From NCBI RefSeq assembly GCF_014395975.1, contig NZ_CP060714.1:1488001-1552000 (forward strand): a stretch of 64,000 bases of DNA, in the 5' to 3' direction. Each line of letters starts with the position of its first letter. The first letter of the stretch is position 1. Below are positions 63,120-64,000 of this stretch, piece after piece. Under the pieces are notes generated by a model. That model was not told the DNA's origin and did not search any database. It worked only from the letters and a program-made list of their open reading frames with translations. Origin of the DNA: Diaphorobacter ruginosibacter. GTDB lineage: Bacteria > Pseudomonadota > Gammaproteobacteria > Burkholderiales > Burkholderiaceae_C. The position numbers and the translations under genes are program-made.

Positions 63120-63386
63120 GTGTCCCATACCATCGCAGACAAGAAAGCGCTGCTCGCCCGTGTGCGGCGCATTGCCGGTCAGGTGTCCGCGCTGGAGCGC
63201 GCGCTGGAATCCGAGGACGACTGCGAGGCCATCCTGCAGCAGGTGGCGTCGATTCGCGGGGCAACGCAGGGGCTGATGGCCAGGCTGGTGGAAGGGCATG
63301 TGCGCGACCATGTGGCGGTTCACAGCAGGGAGGCGGCGGCGGAGCTGGAGCCGGTGCTGGAGATCCTGCGCGGCTATCTGAAATGA
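63120..63386 (+). CDS. dmeR: Ni/Co-responsive repressor of the RcnR/DmeR (CsoR) family
   Basis: GTG start at 63120, with AAAGGAG nine bases before; 88 residues. The protein is an all-helical CsoR/RcnR repressor (LLARVRRIAGQVSALERAL). The metal ligands His3, Cys35, His60 and His64 are present, the HCHH pattern of RcnR-type nickel/cobalt sensors. Metal binding should release DNA and allow dmeF expression. Confidence 0.93.
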   Translation: MSHTIADKKALLARVRRIAGQVSALERALESEDDCEAILQQVASIRGATQGLMARLVEGHVRDHVAVHSREAAAELEPVLEILRGYLK

Positions 63387-63547
63387 GGCACGCCCCCGGG
63401 CCTTTGTTAACTAACGTCCTTCTTTCGTGTCCTACTCTTTGCAGTAGGGGTTTGCGGCTGTATAGATTCATGTTCGACGAATAACATCGCCCATCCGCAC
63501 TCGCCAAACGGCAGAATGCATCCATTCCCAACTTGAAGGATCGGTCC
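63387..63547. other. Intergenic region before the DUF937 gene
   Basis: These 161 bases contain a small stem CCTA-N10-TAGG near 63430-63448. They should contain the promoter of the DUF937 gene, although no clear -10/-35 pair is seen. Confidence 0.35.
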
Positions 63548-64000
63548 ATGAACACCAATGACAACGCTTCTCTGGCAGAAGAACTGATGTCCCAACTGCA
63601 GGGCGCGCCCATGCAGCAGATCGCGCAACAGCTTGGGACCAACCAGCAGGCCGCGGGCGATGCGGTGAGCATGGCGTTGCCGATGCTGCTGGGCGCCCTG
63701 GGGCACAACGCGCAGCAACCCGGCGGCGCGGATTCGCTGATGAATGCGCTGCAGGGCCATATGCCCGGCCAACAGCCTCAGGCGGCTCTGGGCGGCATGG
63801 GCGGACTCGATCTGGGCGGTCTGCTCGGCTCGGTGCTCGGCGGCGGGGCGTCCGGTGGCGGCTCCTCCATGGGCGCGGATATCCTGGGCCATATCTTCGG
63901 CGGCAATGAGCAGAAGGCCGGCAACAGCCTCGGACAGGCTTCGGGCCTGGGCGCGAGTGGCGGTCAGTTGCTGCAGATCCTGGCGCCCATCGTGATGGCG
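63548..64000 (+). CDS. DUF937/YidB family protein (3' end outside window)
   Basis: The first 151 codons are present. MNTNDNASLAEELMSQLQGA starts the protein; the DUF937 helices (MQQIAQQLGTNQQAAGDAVS, MALPMLLGALGHNA) follow, then a Gly/Gln-rich linker and a second helix part. DUF937 proteins are small cytoplasmic proteins of unknown function. The ATG follows GGATCGGTCC, so the ribosome site is weak. Confidence 0.85.
   Translation, partial: MNTNDNASLAEELMSQLQGAPMQQIAQQLGTNQQAAGDAVSMALPMLLGALGHNAQQPGGADSLMNALQGHMPGQQPQAALGGMGGLDLGGLLGSVLGGGASGGGSSMGADILGHIFGGNEQKAGNSLGQASGLGASGGQLLQILAPIVMA

Overview
The window is high-GC DNA from one bacterial chromosome, packed with genes on both strands. I see no rRNA, tRNA, CRISPR array, insertion sequence or phage gene. 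The gene families (suhB-trmJ-cysE, darP/mog/pmbA, rpsU-yqeY, cobA-ybiB, a MexAB-OprM-type pump beside BaeSR, many LysR and AraC regulators) and a GC-rich intergenic repeat ending in a GGGGCGGCCCGGC core suggest a betaproteobacterium of the Comamonadaceae (Comamonas, Delftia or Acidovorax type). This is inferred from gene content and was not tested by a search.

Layout. 1-7356 (minus strand) is a seven-gene molybdenum hydroxylase operon, coxS-coxL-coxM-coxD-coxE-coxG-xdhC. It has the S-L-M order and AYRGAGR active-site motif of form II CO-dehydrogenase-like enzymes. A divergent GAF/Fis-type regulator (7591-8787) has no AAA+ domain. 8794-13027 holds a secreted esterase, suhB, trmJ and cysE. 13061-19552 is a cell-envelope region: a beta-propeller lipoprotein divergent from a di-heme MbnH/MauG-type lipoprotein, a nitroreductase, and a very large secreted glycerophosphodiesterase with a C-terminal sorting tail. 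19660-24285 holds mog, darP, pmbA, a small membrane protein, an XRE regulator and a small basic protein. 24884-26544 is a flavocytochrome c sulfide dehydrogenase pair. 26564-29513 is a purine module: deaminase, NCS2 permease and a divergent LysR gene.

29510-35500 carries an AraC/Fsr-type MFS pair, a tartrate dehydrogenase with its LysR regulator, and rhtA with a divergent Lrp regulator. 35546-46970 carries yqeY, rpsU, an MFS transporter, a YhiN-like flavoprotein, a sterol-desaturase-like enzyme, a thioesterase, a membrane alpha/beta hydrolase, an autotransporter-passenger-like surface protein without a beta-barrel, cobA and ybiB. 47167-53198 has an atypical SDR, a second AraC/Fsr-type pair, a DMT/LysR pair and a pirin. 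53391-62064 is a complete RND tripartite pump with a divergent BaeSR two-component system. 62095-63386 is a DmeF cobalt/nickel exporter and its RcnR-type repressor with a recognisable operator. The window ends inside a DUF937/YidB-type gene.

Working together. The strongest functional units are the cox operon with its regulator, the FccAB sulfide dehydrogenase, deaminase plus permease, tartrate dehydrogenase plus LysR, the RND pump plus BaeSR, and DmeRF. The least explained parts are the envelope proteins at 13061-19552 and 42914-45151. Two of these share a TPVP-type C-terminal sorting tail, and one joins an autotransporter autochaperone domain to that tail instead of to a barrel.
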